The notes under the pieces were generated by a model, which saw nothing but the letters and a program-made list of their open reading frames with translations, did not search any database and was not told where the DNA came from. A DNA stretch of 64,000 bases, taken from positions 22,018 to 86,017 of the forward strand of contig NZ_QLYR01000012.1 in NCBI RefSeq assembly GCF_003268275.1. The letters run 5' to 3'. Every line of letters starts with the position of its first letter. The first letter of the stretch is position 1. A program made the translations under genes and the position numbers. This document shows, in pieces, positions 25,784 through 33,526 of the stretch. This stretch comes from Hydrogeniiclostridium mannosilyticum (GTDB lineage: Bacteria > Bacillota > Clostridia > Oscillospirales > Acutalibacteraceae).

Positions 25784-26069
25784 CAAGTTTAAAAAATATA
25801 TTATCCCTATTTCTATTTTTCTAATTTTGGTTGAAATATTTTTCATCAATTTGATTTCTGATATTATAAAAGTTCCTCCAAATGATCCGACTAAACTATT
25901 ATGGGGCTTTTTATTGGTTGCACCAGTAGAATTTGTACTATTTTGGTCAATCGGGACTACTTTGAAAAACAAATCACAAAAACTAGGAGTATTCCTTCAT
26001 ATTATTGCCATATGGCTTAGTTTGGGTCAAGTCGCATTTGCTATACTAAATTTGGTTAAAAAAATGTAG
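25767..26069 (+). CDS. Candidate membrane immunity protein of tip E
   Basis: 100 residues with about three membrane helices, similar in size and layout to the protein of cassette D (IxFLILVEIFFINLIS aligns with ILFIELSLINFIS). I placed the start at 25767, 6-7 bases after TGGAGG, rather than at an upstream in-frame ATG at 25737. It overlaps the toxin tip by 17 bases. Confidence 0.65.
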   Translation: MAHGANKFKKYIIPISIFLILVEIFFINLISDIIKVPPNDPTKLLWGFLLVAPVEFVLFWSIGTTLKNKSQKLGVFLHIIAIWLSLGQVAFAILNLVKKM

Positions 26070-26074
26070 TTTTG

Positions 26075-26112
26075 TCCCCGTAGGTATATCAAAAACCTAC
26101 GGGGATTTTATT
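26075..26112 (+). terminator. Terminator after immunity gene E
   Basis: TCCCCGTAGGT and ACCTACGGGGA form an 11-bp stem with a 9-base loop followed by TTTTATTT. Confidence 0.88.
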
Positions 26113-26117
26113 TAGTT

Positions 26118-26212
26118 TTTCCCTTTACTTTCCTCCTTCCGCTATACTGAAACCAACAAAACAATTTCATAATTTGCTATATTTTCAGTTCTAGCACATA
26201 ACAAAAGCGAGC
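26118..26212 (+). promoter_or_regulatory. Cassette leader repeat 5 (before cassette F), degenerate
   Basis: Same TTTACT and TATACT boxes, but the spacer has lost four bases (13 instead of 17), so this copy is probably a dead promoter. The in-frame TAG is present. Confidence 0.55.
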
Positions 26213-26512
26213 TTCATCGGCTCGCTGAATTACGAGTACGTGCGGTATACGCTGGTCAGGGACCTGCAGGGGAACGTCATCGGGCTGGCGGACAAAAACG
26301 GCAACCTGGCGGCAAAATATACCTACGACGCCTGGGGCAATATCCTCTCCGTCACCGACGGGCAGGGCAACGACGTTTCGGGGAACCCCGGCCACATTGC
26401 CAACGTCAACCCTCTGCGCTGCCGCGGCTACTACTTCGACCAGGAAACCGGCTTCTACTACCTGCACACCCGTTACTACGACCCCAAGGTCGGGCGCTTT
26501 ATTAATGCGGAT
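26213..26512 (+). repeat. RHS core repeat, copy F
   Basis: 300-base core copy, the most diverged: first codon TTC for TCC, and RCRGYY for RYRGYY near the end. Confidence 0.85.
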
Positions 26513-26782
26513 GAACAGCTAAATATGAATTTGAGACTTCTTGGAGCAACTATGTTTGTGTATTGTTTAAATAATCCTACCAACATGATTGATACCGTTG
26601 GACAGTTTCCGCGATTTATTTATGAACAAAATAATGATACAGAAGTCTCTGGTACCAAAAAGACTATGGGTAATATTTCGTGGGGGCGTGGTAATATAGC
26701 TGCAAATGGCTGTGGGATTATTGCAGTATTTAATTTAGTTGTTACAAATACAAGCTATAATTTTATGCAAGTACGTATTTAG
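26213..26782 (+). pseudogene. Orphan RHS tip F, truncated
   Basis: After the core the frame reads EQLNMNLRLLGATMFVYCLNNP and then a short tip with GNIAANGCGIIAVFN before a stop at 26780. The GCGxIAxxN pattern resembles the start of papain/C39-like cysteine peptidase tips of RHS proteins, whose remaining catalytic residues would lie beyond the stop. No immunity gene follows. The only possible start is a GTG at 26240 in the core. It looks like the oldest, decayed end of the array. Confidence 0.6.
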
Positions 26783-26787
26783 ATATT

Positions 26788-26883
26788 ATGTCTTTTACGC
26801 TCGGTAGCCTCATCAGCCAGCTAGAACACGATGGCTTCACCCATGAACAGACCGTTTATGGTGCAGAAGCAAAGGGGTACTAA
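26788..26883 (+). pseudogene. Remnant resembling the end of an Ltp-family protein
   Basis: A 31-codon frame ends with LISQLEHDGFTHEQTVYG, a pattern that resembles the repeated C-terminal motif of Ltp-family exported lipoproteins (phage superinfection-exclusion-like). No domain upstream belongs to it, so it is probably what remains of a gene replaced at the array end. Confidence 0.35.
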
Positions 26884-26986
26884 TTAAAAAATCCGCCCCT
26901 CCCGTCTGACGCCAGAAAAGACGGCCCAAAATAAAAAGCAATTTATCCCAAAGCAATAGCACACTTCAATCAGTGAGGTTAAATTC

Positions 26987-27034
26987 CACCTTCAGGGCAG
27001 GTTTTACAAGCTTATGCCCTGAAGGTGCTTTTAT
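26987..27034 (+). terminator. Terminator closing the RHS array
   Basis: CACCTTCAGGGCA and TGCCCTGAAGGTG form a 13-bp stem with a 15-base loop followed by CTTTTAT. The rest of the gap up to the prfB stop (26884-27176) shows no gene. Confidence 0.75.
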
Positions 27035-27176
27035 ACCTAAAATAAGGCCAAAAGAAAGTTACGCTATCGACCGGGGAGCAACAAGTTATATTTCGTTTGA
27101 TTTTTGCAGACTGGCGCAGAAAGATCACAGAAGGGAGCCGCACTTTTCGGTACCACCCCCTAAAATGAATACTTTC

Positions 27177-28304
27177 CTAATCTCCATAATCGCCCAGTGT
27201 ACCCAGGCTTTGGGCCTTTAAATAAGCATTAATAAAGCCGTCTAGGTCGCCGTCCATAACGGCATTGATATTACCGTTTTCAAACCCGGTCCGGTGATCC
27301 TTCGCCAAGGTGTAAGGCATAAAGACATAGGAACGAATTTGGCTGCCCCAGGCAATTTCCTTTTGGTCTCCCTTTATATCCTCAATCCGCTCCAGATTTT
27401 CACGTTCCTTGATTTCTACCAGTTTAGACTTCAGCATACGCATGGCCACATCACGGTTCTGGTACTGACTGCGCTCTACCTGGCACGAAACGACAATACC
27501 CGTGGGAATATGAATCAGCCGTACTGCCGACGAGGTCTTGTTGACCTTCTGTCCGCCCGCACCGCTGGCACGGTAAACCTCCATCTTAATATCATCCGGG
27601 TTGATTTCCACATCGACGGAATCGTCAATTTCCGGCATTACCTCCAGAGAGGCAAAGGAGGTGTGCCGGCGTCCGGAGGCATCGAACGGCGAAACGCGCA
27701 CCAACCGGTGCACACCGTTTTCACTCTTTAAAAAGCCGTACGCATTCTCGCCCTCAATGAGGATGCTCGCGCTTTTCAGCCCAGCCTCGTCGCCTTCCAG
27801 ATAGTCCAGCGTTGTCACCTTGTAGCCATGGCGTTCACTCCAGCGGCAATACATCCGGTAGAGCATTTCCGCCCAATCCATCGCCTCCGTTCCGCCTGCA
27901 CCAGCATGAAACGTCAAAATCGCATTTTTTGAGTCATACTCTCCGGTCAATAATGTTTCCAGCCGCTGGCTCTCCAGCGAATCCCGAACCTTTCCCAGTT
28001 CCTCCTGTGCCTCTGGTAACAGGGAGAGATCTCCCTCTTCATCCGCCAGCTCAATCAGTGCCATCGTGTCTTCATAAGCCTGCTTCAGCCCTTCATAAGC
28101 GGCAATTTTATTTTTCAGCATGCTGGAACGCTGCAAAACCTTCTGAGAACGCTCCTGATCATCCCAAAAATTGGGCTCTGATGCCTTCATATCCAGCTCT
28201 GCCACCTCGTTTTGCATCGCCTTCAACCCCAGCGCCCCCTCCAAATCCCGAATACTCGGTTCCAGGCCGCTGAGCTCCTGCTTTAACTCTTCAAATTGAA
28301 GCAT
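27177..28304 (-). CDS. prfB: Peptide chain release factor 2
   Basis: Recognises UGA and UAA stop codons and releases the finished peptide. About 375 residues with the RF2 stop-recognition motif SPFD and the catalytic GGQ in ASGAGGQKVNKTSS. I take the ATG at 28304 with AAGGA upstream; an in-frame TTG lies two codons earlier. Most RF2 genes carry an in-frame UGA near codon 25 and need +1 frameshifting for autoregulation. Here the region where it should be (EGALGLKAMQ) reads straight through, so that control is absent. Confidence 0.95.
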   Translation of the reverse strand: MLQFEELKQELSGLEPSIRDLEGALGLKAMQNEVAELDMKASEPNFWDDQERSQKVLQRSSMLKNKIAAYEGLKQAYEDTMALIELADEEGDLSLLPEAQEELGKVRDSLESQRLETLLTGEYDSKNAILTFHAGAGGTEAMDWAEMLYRMYCRWSERHGYKVTTLDYLEGDEAGLKSASILIEGENAYGFLKSENGVHRLVRVSPFDASGRRHTSFASLEVMPEIDDSVDVEINPDDIKMEVYRASGAGGQKVNKTSSAVRLIHIPTGIVVSCQVERSQYQNRDVAMRMLKSKLVEIKERENLERIEDIKGDQKEIAWGSQIRSYVFMPYTLAKDHRTGFENGNINAVMDGDLDGFINAYLKAQSLGTLGDYGD

Positions 28305-28470
28305 AAACAACCATCCTTAATCATCAAATCATTCATCCGGTCCCGAATGTCCGCACAGTCCGACACTTATTAAAACCCAAAAAACGCTGAACAGCCGGCC
28401 GATTCATCATATACCAATCTCGCTTTATTTTTATATTATTCCAAAAAAACAAACAGATGTAAAGAGCCCC

Positions 28471-29364
28471 TTAGTTCTCCCGCTCTCCCAGTTTTACCGC
28501 CAATTCTTTTAAAAACCTGCTGTCGCCGTCAAACGATTCCAACGCTTTGACGGCCTTTTCCGTCAGGCTGGCAGCTAATTTCCGGGCACTGTCCAGCCCC
28601 AACAAGCTCACATACGTACATTTTTTACTTTTTTGATCGCTCAATACCGGTTTACCCAAAACCTCCGGGTCGCCGGTGACATCTAATATGTCGTCGATGA
28701 TCTGAAACGCCAACCCGAGCGCCAACGCATACTCCCGGGCGGCAGAAACCTGCTCATCACTCCCGCCTGCAGCGATGCACCCCATACAGCAGGCCGCACT
28801 GATTAATGCCCCTGTCTTGTATTCATCCATTGTCCGCAGCGTTTCCAGCGGAATTTGGCGCCCCTCGCTCATCAGATCAATCTGCTGTCCGCCGACCATA
28901 CCATATACGCCTGCCTCACGAGCCAGGATATACGCCGCCCGCACAGCCCGTTCCGCGCCGCAGCATGCGACAGTGTCCGGCTGCAATATGGCCTCAAAAG
29001 CCATTGTCAGCAGGCCGTCCCCGGCCAGTAGCGCGGTGTCCTCCCCAAATACCACGTGATTAGAAGGTTTACCCCGCCGCATGGTATCATTATCCATGCA
29101 GGGAAGGTCGTCATGAATCAGCGAATAGGTGTGAATCATTTCCACCGCACAGGCAAATGGCAGTGCCTGCTCCTCCGTACCCCCGCAGAGCTCACAGAAA
29201 GCCAGCGTCAGCATTGGGCGAATCCGTTTTCCTCCATCTAAAAGGCTGTACCGCATGGCGTCGATCACATCGGATTGCAGCACCTTGTCCTCCTGGATAT
29301 ACGCTGACAGTTTATTTTCTACCGCCTGCTGAAATTTTCTTTGCCGATCCTCATATTGGCTCAT
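28471..29364 (-). CDS. ispA: Farnesyl diphosphate synthase family polyprenyl synthase
   Basis: 297-residue trans-isoprenyl diphosphate synthase that condenses isopentenyl diphosphate with allylic diphosphates, feeding undecaprenyl phosphate and quinone or other isoprenoid synthesis. First Asp-rich motif DDLPCMDND and second DDILD are both intact, and GGKRIRP binds diphosphate. The small residues before the first motif fit a C15 product but do not prove it. It follows xseB closely, the usual xseA-xseB-ispA order. Confidence 0.92.
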   Translation of the reverse strand: MSQYEDRQRKFQQAVENKLSAYIQEDKVLQSDVIDAMRYSLLDGGKRIRPMLTLAFCELCGGTEEQALPFACAVEMIHTYSLIHDDLPCMDNDTMRRGKPSNHVVFGEDTALLAGDGLLTMAFEAILQPDTVACCGAERAVRAAYILAREAGVYGMVGGQQIDLMSEGRQIPLETLRTMDEYKTGALISAACCMGCIAAGGSDEQVSAAREYALALGLAFQIIDDILDVTGDPEVLGKPVLSDQKSKKCTYVSLLGLDSARKLAASLTEKAVKALESFDGDSRFLKELAVKLGEREN

Positions 29365-29382
29365 GGCTCTCCTCCATTTTAC

Positions 29383-29604
29383 TCAGTCCTCGGCCTCTTC
29401 ACCGGAGTCCTCCTCCAGCGTAAGCTCCTTAATTTTTTGCTCCGCCGCATTAAGCTTCTGATAGCAGTATGCCGCCAGAGCGGTCCCTTCCTCAAACAGC
29501 TTTAAGGAGGCATCGAGAGACTCCTCCCCGCTTTCCAGCCGCTCAATCACGGTATTAAGCTTTCCTATCGCCGTTTCAAAGGTCGTCGTTTTGCTGATTG
29601 CCAT
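29383..29604 (-). CDS. xseB: Exodeoxyribonuclease VII small subunit
   Basis: 73 residues, the usual size of XseB, with the helical FETAIGKLNTVIERLESGE signature. It assembles with XseA into a nuclease that degrades single-stranded DNA to oligonucleotides. The frame is open further upstream, but the ATG at 29604 follows AGAGGG and fits the family start. It overlaps the end of xseA by 29 bases, which couples their translation. Confidence 0.92.
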   Translation of the reverse strand: MAISKTTTFETAIGKLNTVIERLESGEESLDASLKLFEEGTALAAYCYQKLNAAEQKIKELTLEEDSGEEAED

Positions 29605-30817
29605 TATTATCCCTCTTTTCCTCCACTTTAGCCAACAGCGTTCCGTCCGAAAGAATGATTTCCAGGCGCTCCCCTCTTTCCACATCCCGGGCACTTTTTA
29701 GCGGCTGATGGTCTCTTCCGTAAACAACGGAAAACCCTCGCCCCAGTACCGCCAGCGGGCTCAGTGCCTGCAAATGCTCAGCCGCCTGCTGCAGTTCTTT
29801 TTTCTTCTCGTCGGCAAGCGCCTGTTCCGCACGCTGCAGCTGCTCCCATAGAGCCGCAAGCTCCTCCTTTTTCTCCGCCGTGAGCAGCTCCGGCCTTTGC
29901 AGCGGACTTGACAGCAGCAAGTAATCCAGCCTTTGCCGCTGAGACTCCAACATGGCTCGTAAATTTTGTGCCATTCTTCGCTGCTGATAGCGCAGCGTAA
30001 ATAAAATTTCCGTCTGCTCCGGTACAGCCAGCTCGGCAGCCGCAGAGGGCGTCGGCGCACGTACATCCGCCACAAAATCACAGATTGTATAATCCGTCTC
30101 ATGGCCGACAGCCGAGATTACAGGAACCCGCGAATCCGCCACAGCTCTGGCTACACTTTCCTCATTAAAGGCCCATAGATCCTCCAGTGAGCCGCCGCCG
30201 CGGCCAATAATGATGATCTCTACGCCACCATACCGGTTCATTTGCCTTAACGCCCGTACCAGCTGAGGGGCCGCTCCCTCTCCCTGTACCAGCACCGGGC
30301 AGAAAACAACCTCAGCGACCGGAAAACGCCTGGCCAGGATGGAGAGAATATCGTGCACAGCCGCCCCGGTAGGCGAGGTAATTACGCCGATCCGCTGCGG
30401 ATAGAGCGGCAGTGTTTTTTTTCGCTCCTGGGCAAACAATCCTTCTGCTTCCAGCTTTTTCTTCAGCTGTTCATAGGCCATATTCAAGGCACCGAGGCCG
30501 TCCGGCTGCATATCCTCTGCATAGATCTGATACTGCCCGCCAGCCTCATAAATGCTGACTCTGCCCCGCACCAGAACCTTCATACCATTTTCCGGCACAA
30601 AACGCAGCCGTCTGGCATGCTGTGCAAACATTACTGCCTTTACTACCGCCCGGTCATCCTTCAGGGAGAAATAGAGATGCCCGGATTTATAGTGATTGGT
30701 AAAATTAGAGATTTCACCCACTACAAAAATCTGGGACAGCAGCGGGTCCTCCTCCATTTTAGAGCGCAAATAGGTGTTTAATTGTGAGACCGTTACCGTA
30801 AGAAAGCGATCCGCCAT
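29576..30817 (-). CDS. xseA: Exodeoxyribonuclease VII large subunit
   Basis: 413 residues: N-terminal OB-fold (VSQLNTYLRSKMEEDPLL to about residue 100), catalytic domain starting at IGVITSPTGAAVHDIL, the GRGGGSLEDLWAFN segment typical of XseA, and a C-terminal coiled region. Catalytic subunit of exonuclease VII, acting in mismatch repair and removal of single-stranded DNA. It begins 6 bases after the TsaD-like gene. Confidence 0.95.
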   Translation of the reverse strand: MADRFLTVTVSQLNTYLRSKMEEDPLLSQIFVVGEISNFTNHYKSGHLYFSLKDDRAVVKAVMFAQHARRLRFVPENGMKVLVRGRVSIYEAGGQYQIYAEDMQPDGLGALNMAYEQLKKKLEAEGLFAQERKKTLPLYPQRIGVITSPTGAAVHDILSILARRFPVAEVVFCPVLVQGEGAAPQLVRALRQMNRYGGVEIIIIGRGGGSLEDLWAFNEESVARAVADSRVPVISAVGHETDYTICDFVADVRAPTPSAAAELAVPEQTEILFTLRYQQRRMAQNLRAMLESQRQRLDYLLLSSPLQRPELLTAEKKEELAALWEQLQRAEQALADEKKKELQQAAEHLQALSPLAVLGRGFSVVYGRDHQPLKSARDVERGERLEIILSDGTLLAKVEEKRDNNGNQQNDDL

Positions 30818-30823
30818 TGCTCA

Positions 30824-31768
30824 TCACTCATTTCCCATTATATGGTTTAATCGAAGCGAAGCCAGCAAGGCAACCCCTGCAGCATTATCTGAAGAAAAAT
30901 CGGGCTCCGCAAATTTCGCCTGATATTTCCGGCTAAGCCGCTCCCTTAAGATGGAACAGCCGCTTACTCCCCCTGCAAAAAGTATAGGTAAGCCCGGATG
31001 CTTTTCCGTCAGCGCCGCTGCCATTGCATCCAGCGCCGCGTGAACAGACAGCAGGCAATACAACGCCACATCCTCTTTTGGGGCGCCCTCCCGCAGCAAT
31101 TTTTCACACTGGTTCTGAACACCAGAAAGAGAGCAGTTCCCCCCTTTCATGGATGCCCTCGGGCGAAACTCGGCCTTTGAGGCAAGCGCCAGCGCTTCCA
31201 TTGCACGGCCCGACGGAAAAGGAAGCCCCAAAAGCCCGCCGACACGGTCAATTGCTTGTCCGGCCTTTAAATCCAGCGACGTTGCTGCAATATCCGCCCG
31301 CAAAATCCCCTCCGGGTCCGGGGTTACCCGGACGGCTTCCGTCGTACCTCCCGACACATGAAAGGCCAGAAATGGCCGTTCCACCCATTCCATACAGCCC
31401 GCCGAATAAAGCGCCGCAGCGATATGGCCGGCCTGGTGCGAAAAATAAAACAGGGGAATTTTCAGTGCCGCCGCCAGGGAGCGCGCCACACCCGTCCCCA
31501 CCGTGAAGCATGGCATATAAGAGCCCGCCTGATCCCGTGGGCGGGAAGAAACGCCCACGGCTCCAATGCAGCCGTCCGACTCCTTCAGCAAGGCCTCCAC
31601 CAGCTCCGGCAGCTGCTGAACATGATGAAAAACCGCATCGCTCTGGCGCAGGCCGAGCGCTCCTTCCCGTACCGGCAACAGCTTCTTTCGCTGCAAAATT
31701 CCTTGTTTACAGTATAACGCGGCTGAAGTCGTATAATTGCTGGTGTCAATTCCCAGACAGTCAGGCAT
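30824..31768 (-). CDS. TsaD/Kae1-like protein (peptidase M22 family), paralogue
   Basis: About 314 residues of the ASKHA-fold Kae1/TsaD family. Visible: GIDTSNYTTSAAL phosphate-binding start, metal-binding HQAGH (TsaD itself has HMEGH), HVSGGTTE, and SSDNAAG near the C-terminus. TsaD transfers a threonylcarbamoyl group to A37 of ANN-decoding tRNAs. The divergence, including the short C-terminus, and its place between nusB and xseA suggest a second, specialised member as seen in related Firmicutes. I chose the ATG at 31768 behind GGGTGAG; it overlaps the nusB stop. The actual role is unknown. Confidence 0.75.
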   Translation of the reverse strand: MPDCLGIDTSNYTTSAALYCKQGILQRKKLLPVREGALGLRQSDAVFHHVQQLPELVEALLKESDGCIGAVGVSSRPRDQAGSYMPCFTVGTGVARSLAAALKIPLFYFSHQAGHIAAALYSAGCMEWVERPFLAFHVSGGTTEAVRVTPDPEGILRADIAATSLDLKAGQAIDRVGGLLGLPFPSGRAMEALALASKAEFRPRASMKGGNCSLSGVQNQCEKLLREGAPKEDVALYCLLSVHAALDAMAAALTEKHPGLPILFAGGVSGCSILRERLSRKYQAKFAEPDFSSDNAAGVALLASLRLNHIMGNE

Positions 31769-32168
31769 GCTTCTCACCCAGGGCTTTATCTAGTGACCCT
31801 AAAACCCCGTTGATAAACGGAGCATCCTCCGCCCCGCCGTATTTCTTTGCCAGCTCTACCGCCTCATTAATAGAAACACTGTTCGGGATTTCCTCCTCAA
31901 ACAGAATTTCATAGACAGACAGCCTTAGGGTGGAAAGCGCTACCTTGGACAAGCGCCCGATTTTCCAGCCGCGAATATATTTTTCTATCATCTCATCGAT
32001 TGCGGCCTCATGGTTTTCGACCCCCTGCGCCAGGCGTTCGGCAAAATCATCCACCAATAAGTCGCGGGATAAGCCTGCGGAGTCAATCAGGTCCTGAGTC
32101 GGCTCGTGGTTGATGGTTCGTTCAAATACCAGAGCAAACGCCTGCTCTCTTGCTTCGCTTCTTTTCAT
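31761..32168 (-). CDS. nusB: Transcription antitermination protein NusB
   Basis: 135-residue all-helical RNA-binding protein that, with NusE (S10), holds boxA RNA during rRNA antitermination. The N-terminal REQAFALVFE and the C-terminal SINEAVELAKKYGGAEDAPFINGVLG signature segments are both present. It begins a small operon running into the TsaD-like gene, xseA, xseB and ispA. Confidence 0.93.
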   Translation of the reverse strand: MKRSEAREQAFALVFERTINHEPTQDLIDSAGLSRDLLVDDFAERLAQGVENHEAAIDEMIEKYIRGWKIGRLSKVALSTLRLSVYEILFEEEIPNSVSINEAVELAKKYGGAEDAPFINGVLGSLDKALGEKHA

Positions 32169-32196
32169 TAAAAGCCCTCCTGCCAGTCAACAAAAA

Positions 32197-32220
32197 AGCC
32201 CTCCACTATGGTGGAAGGCT
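32197..32220 (-). terminator. Second terminator between spoIIIA and nusB
   Basis: On the minus strand AGCCTTCCAC pairs with GTGGAGGGCT (two mismatches) and is followed by six T. It lies 29 bases upstream of nusB and could also be an attenuator for that operon. Confidence 0.6.
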
Positions 32221-32311
32221 ACTGAATTACCGTTTAATTTTCAAGCGTCCACATAGTTATTATACCACACAAGCACAAACCGGGGCAACTTAAATTTTAT
32301 TACGAAGAAAA

Positions 32312-32348
32312 AGCCCTTTGGAAACGGTTTTCCCGCTTCCAAAGGGCT
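32312..32348 (-). terminator. Terminator of the spoIIIA operon
   Basis: On the minus strand AGCCCTTTGGAA and TTCCAAAGGGCT form a 12-bp perfect stem followed by TTTTTCTTC, 23 bases beyond the spoIIIAH stop. Confidence 0.88.
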
Positions 32349-32370
32349 ATGGCTGCCTGAAGGCCGTCCA

Positions 32371-32937
32371 TTATTCACTTTCTACAATCTTAATCTTATC
32401 ATAGGTGATACCGGATTGACCCGCGACAATATCCTTGATGACAATGGCATAGTTCTGGTCGTTATCTCCCCGTTTTACCACAACGCTGCACTCACCGTTC
32501 TGAATAAACACCACACAATCCGGGAAGCCCTTGGCCTTAATCAAATTTTCGATATTATCCTCCTGCAGCATATTCTCCGCCATTGCCTGCGCCTTCGCCA
32601 AGGCTTCCTTTTTCACCTCATCGCTGCTCTCTGAATTTTTCAGGGCTTCCTCCAGCAAGGTCTTTGCCTCGTCTCTGGATTTCTGGCGTGATAGCCGCGC
32701 CTGTGAAAAATAATCGCTGCTGGCCGGCGATCCGCTTTCCGCTCCTGCAGCGGACTCTGTGCCCGAGCTCAGCGCCGAACCGTTCACCAGCTGCGCCTCC
32801 CCGATATTTTTTTCCGAATTTACCGCATTAGTAGCCAGCAGGTCGTCGTTGCCTGTGAACTGCCAATTTAAATATACCGCCGTTCCTAAGGCAACCACTA
32901 AAGCCGCCAAAATAAGCTGCCGCTTTCCGAAACCCAT
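32371..32937 (-). CDS. spoIIIAH: Stage III sporulation protein AH
   Basis: 188 residues with one N-terminal membrane helix (LILAALVVALGTAVYL) and an outer ring-forming domain. In sporulation SpoIIIAH in the mother-cell membrane binds SpoIIQ of the forespore and forms the feeding-tube ring. The C-terminal half (LIKAKGFPDCVVFIQNGE) is characteristic. It is the last gene of the operon and is followed by a strong terminator. Confidence 0.92.
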   Translation of the reverse strand: MGFGKRQLILAALVVALGTAVYLNWQFTGNDDLLATNAVNSEKNIGEAQLVNGSALSSGTESAAGAESGSPASSDYFSQARLSRQKSRDEAKTLLEEALKNSESSDEVKKEALAKAQAMAENMLQEDNIENLIKAKGFPDCVVFIQNGECSVVVKRGDNDQNYAIVIKDIVAGQSGITYDKIKIVESE

Positions 32938-32965
32938 AAATTGCTCCTCCTGTACCTAATGATAT

Positions 32966-33526
32966 TTATTTTGCTTTTATTACACACACCTTTACAGATG
33001 TGATATTCAACGCTGTTGTAACGGCGTCAATAACGTTTTGCTGCACAACCGGGTTATCCGCCCCCGAGCAGACCACAACCACCCCTTTGACCACGGGCTG
33101 AACCTCCGTCACCTTTATGGCCCGCTGGTTGCCATTTGCATCCTTTACAATAATATAATTGGTCTCGCGGTTATCATTGGCGTTGCTCTGCGCTGTCTGC
33201 GTGCTGATTTTCTCTTCCGTCGCATAGACTTGCTCGGCGTCTTTTTCCAGCGTCACCAGAACCGTGGGATCCCCTACGCCCTCTATTTTCCCCAGCAACC
33301 CCTCCAAGCTGCTTTGCAGCTGCTGCGCGTAATCCTCCGCAGAAATCTGCGAAACGCAGGATTCCTCGTTTTCGCTTTTACCGGTGGAATCCAAAGAAAA
33401 AAAAGAGGAAAGGCAGATCAGTCCTATACCGACAAGCCCTATCACCAAAACCACCTTTCGCCCCATAGGATTTTCTGCAATTTGTGCCAGCATTGTTTTT
33501 GCCTTATCCGTTTTCTTCTCCGCCAT
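32966..33526 (-). CDS. spoIIIAG: Stage III sporulation protein AG
   Basis: 186 residues: one membrane helix near residues 20-42 and an intermembrane domain that forms a large ring in the mother-cell/forespore channel. VLVTLEKDAEQVYATEEK and the end ITSVKVCVIKAK are typical of the family. It overlaps spoIIIAF by 23 bases. Confidence 0.92.
   Translation of the reverse strand: MAEKKTDKAKTMLAQIAENPMGRKVVLVIGLVGIGLICLSSFFSLDSTGKSENEESCVSQISAEDYAQQLQSSLEGLLGKIEGVGDPTVLVTLEKDAEQVYATEEKISTQTAQSNANDNRETNYIIVKDANGNQRAIKVTEVQPVVKGVVVVCSGADNPVVQQNVIDAVTTALNITSVKVCVIKAK

Noticed and set aside
18853-26512. The repeated blocks as a CRISPR or transposon array
   Set aside because: Repeats are 300 bases of RHS coding sequence, spacers are gene-sized, and there are no terminal inverted repeats or transposase.
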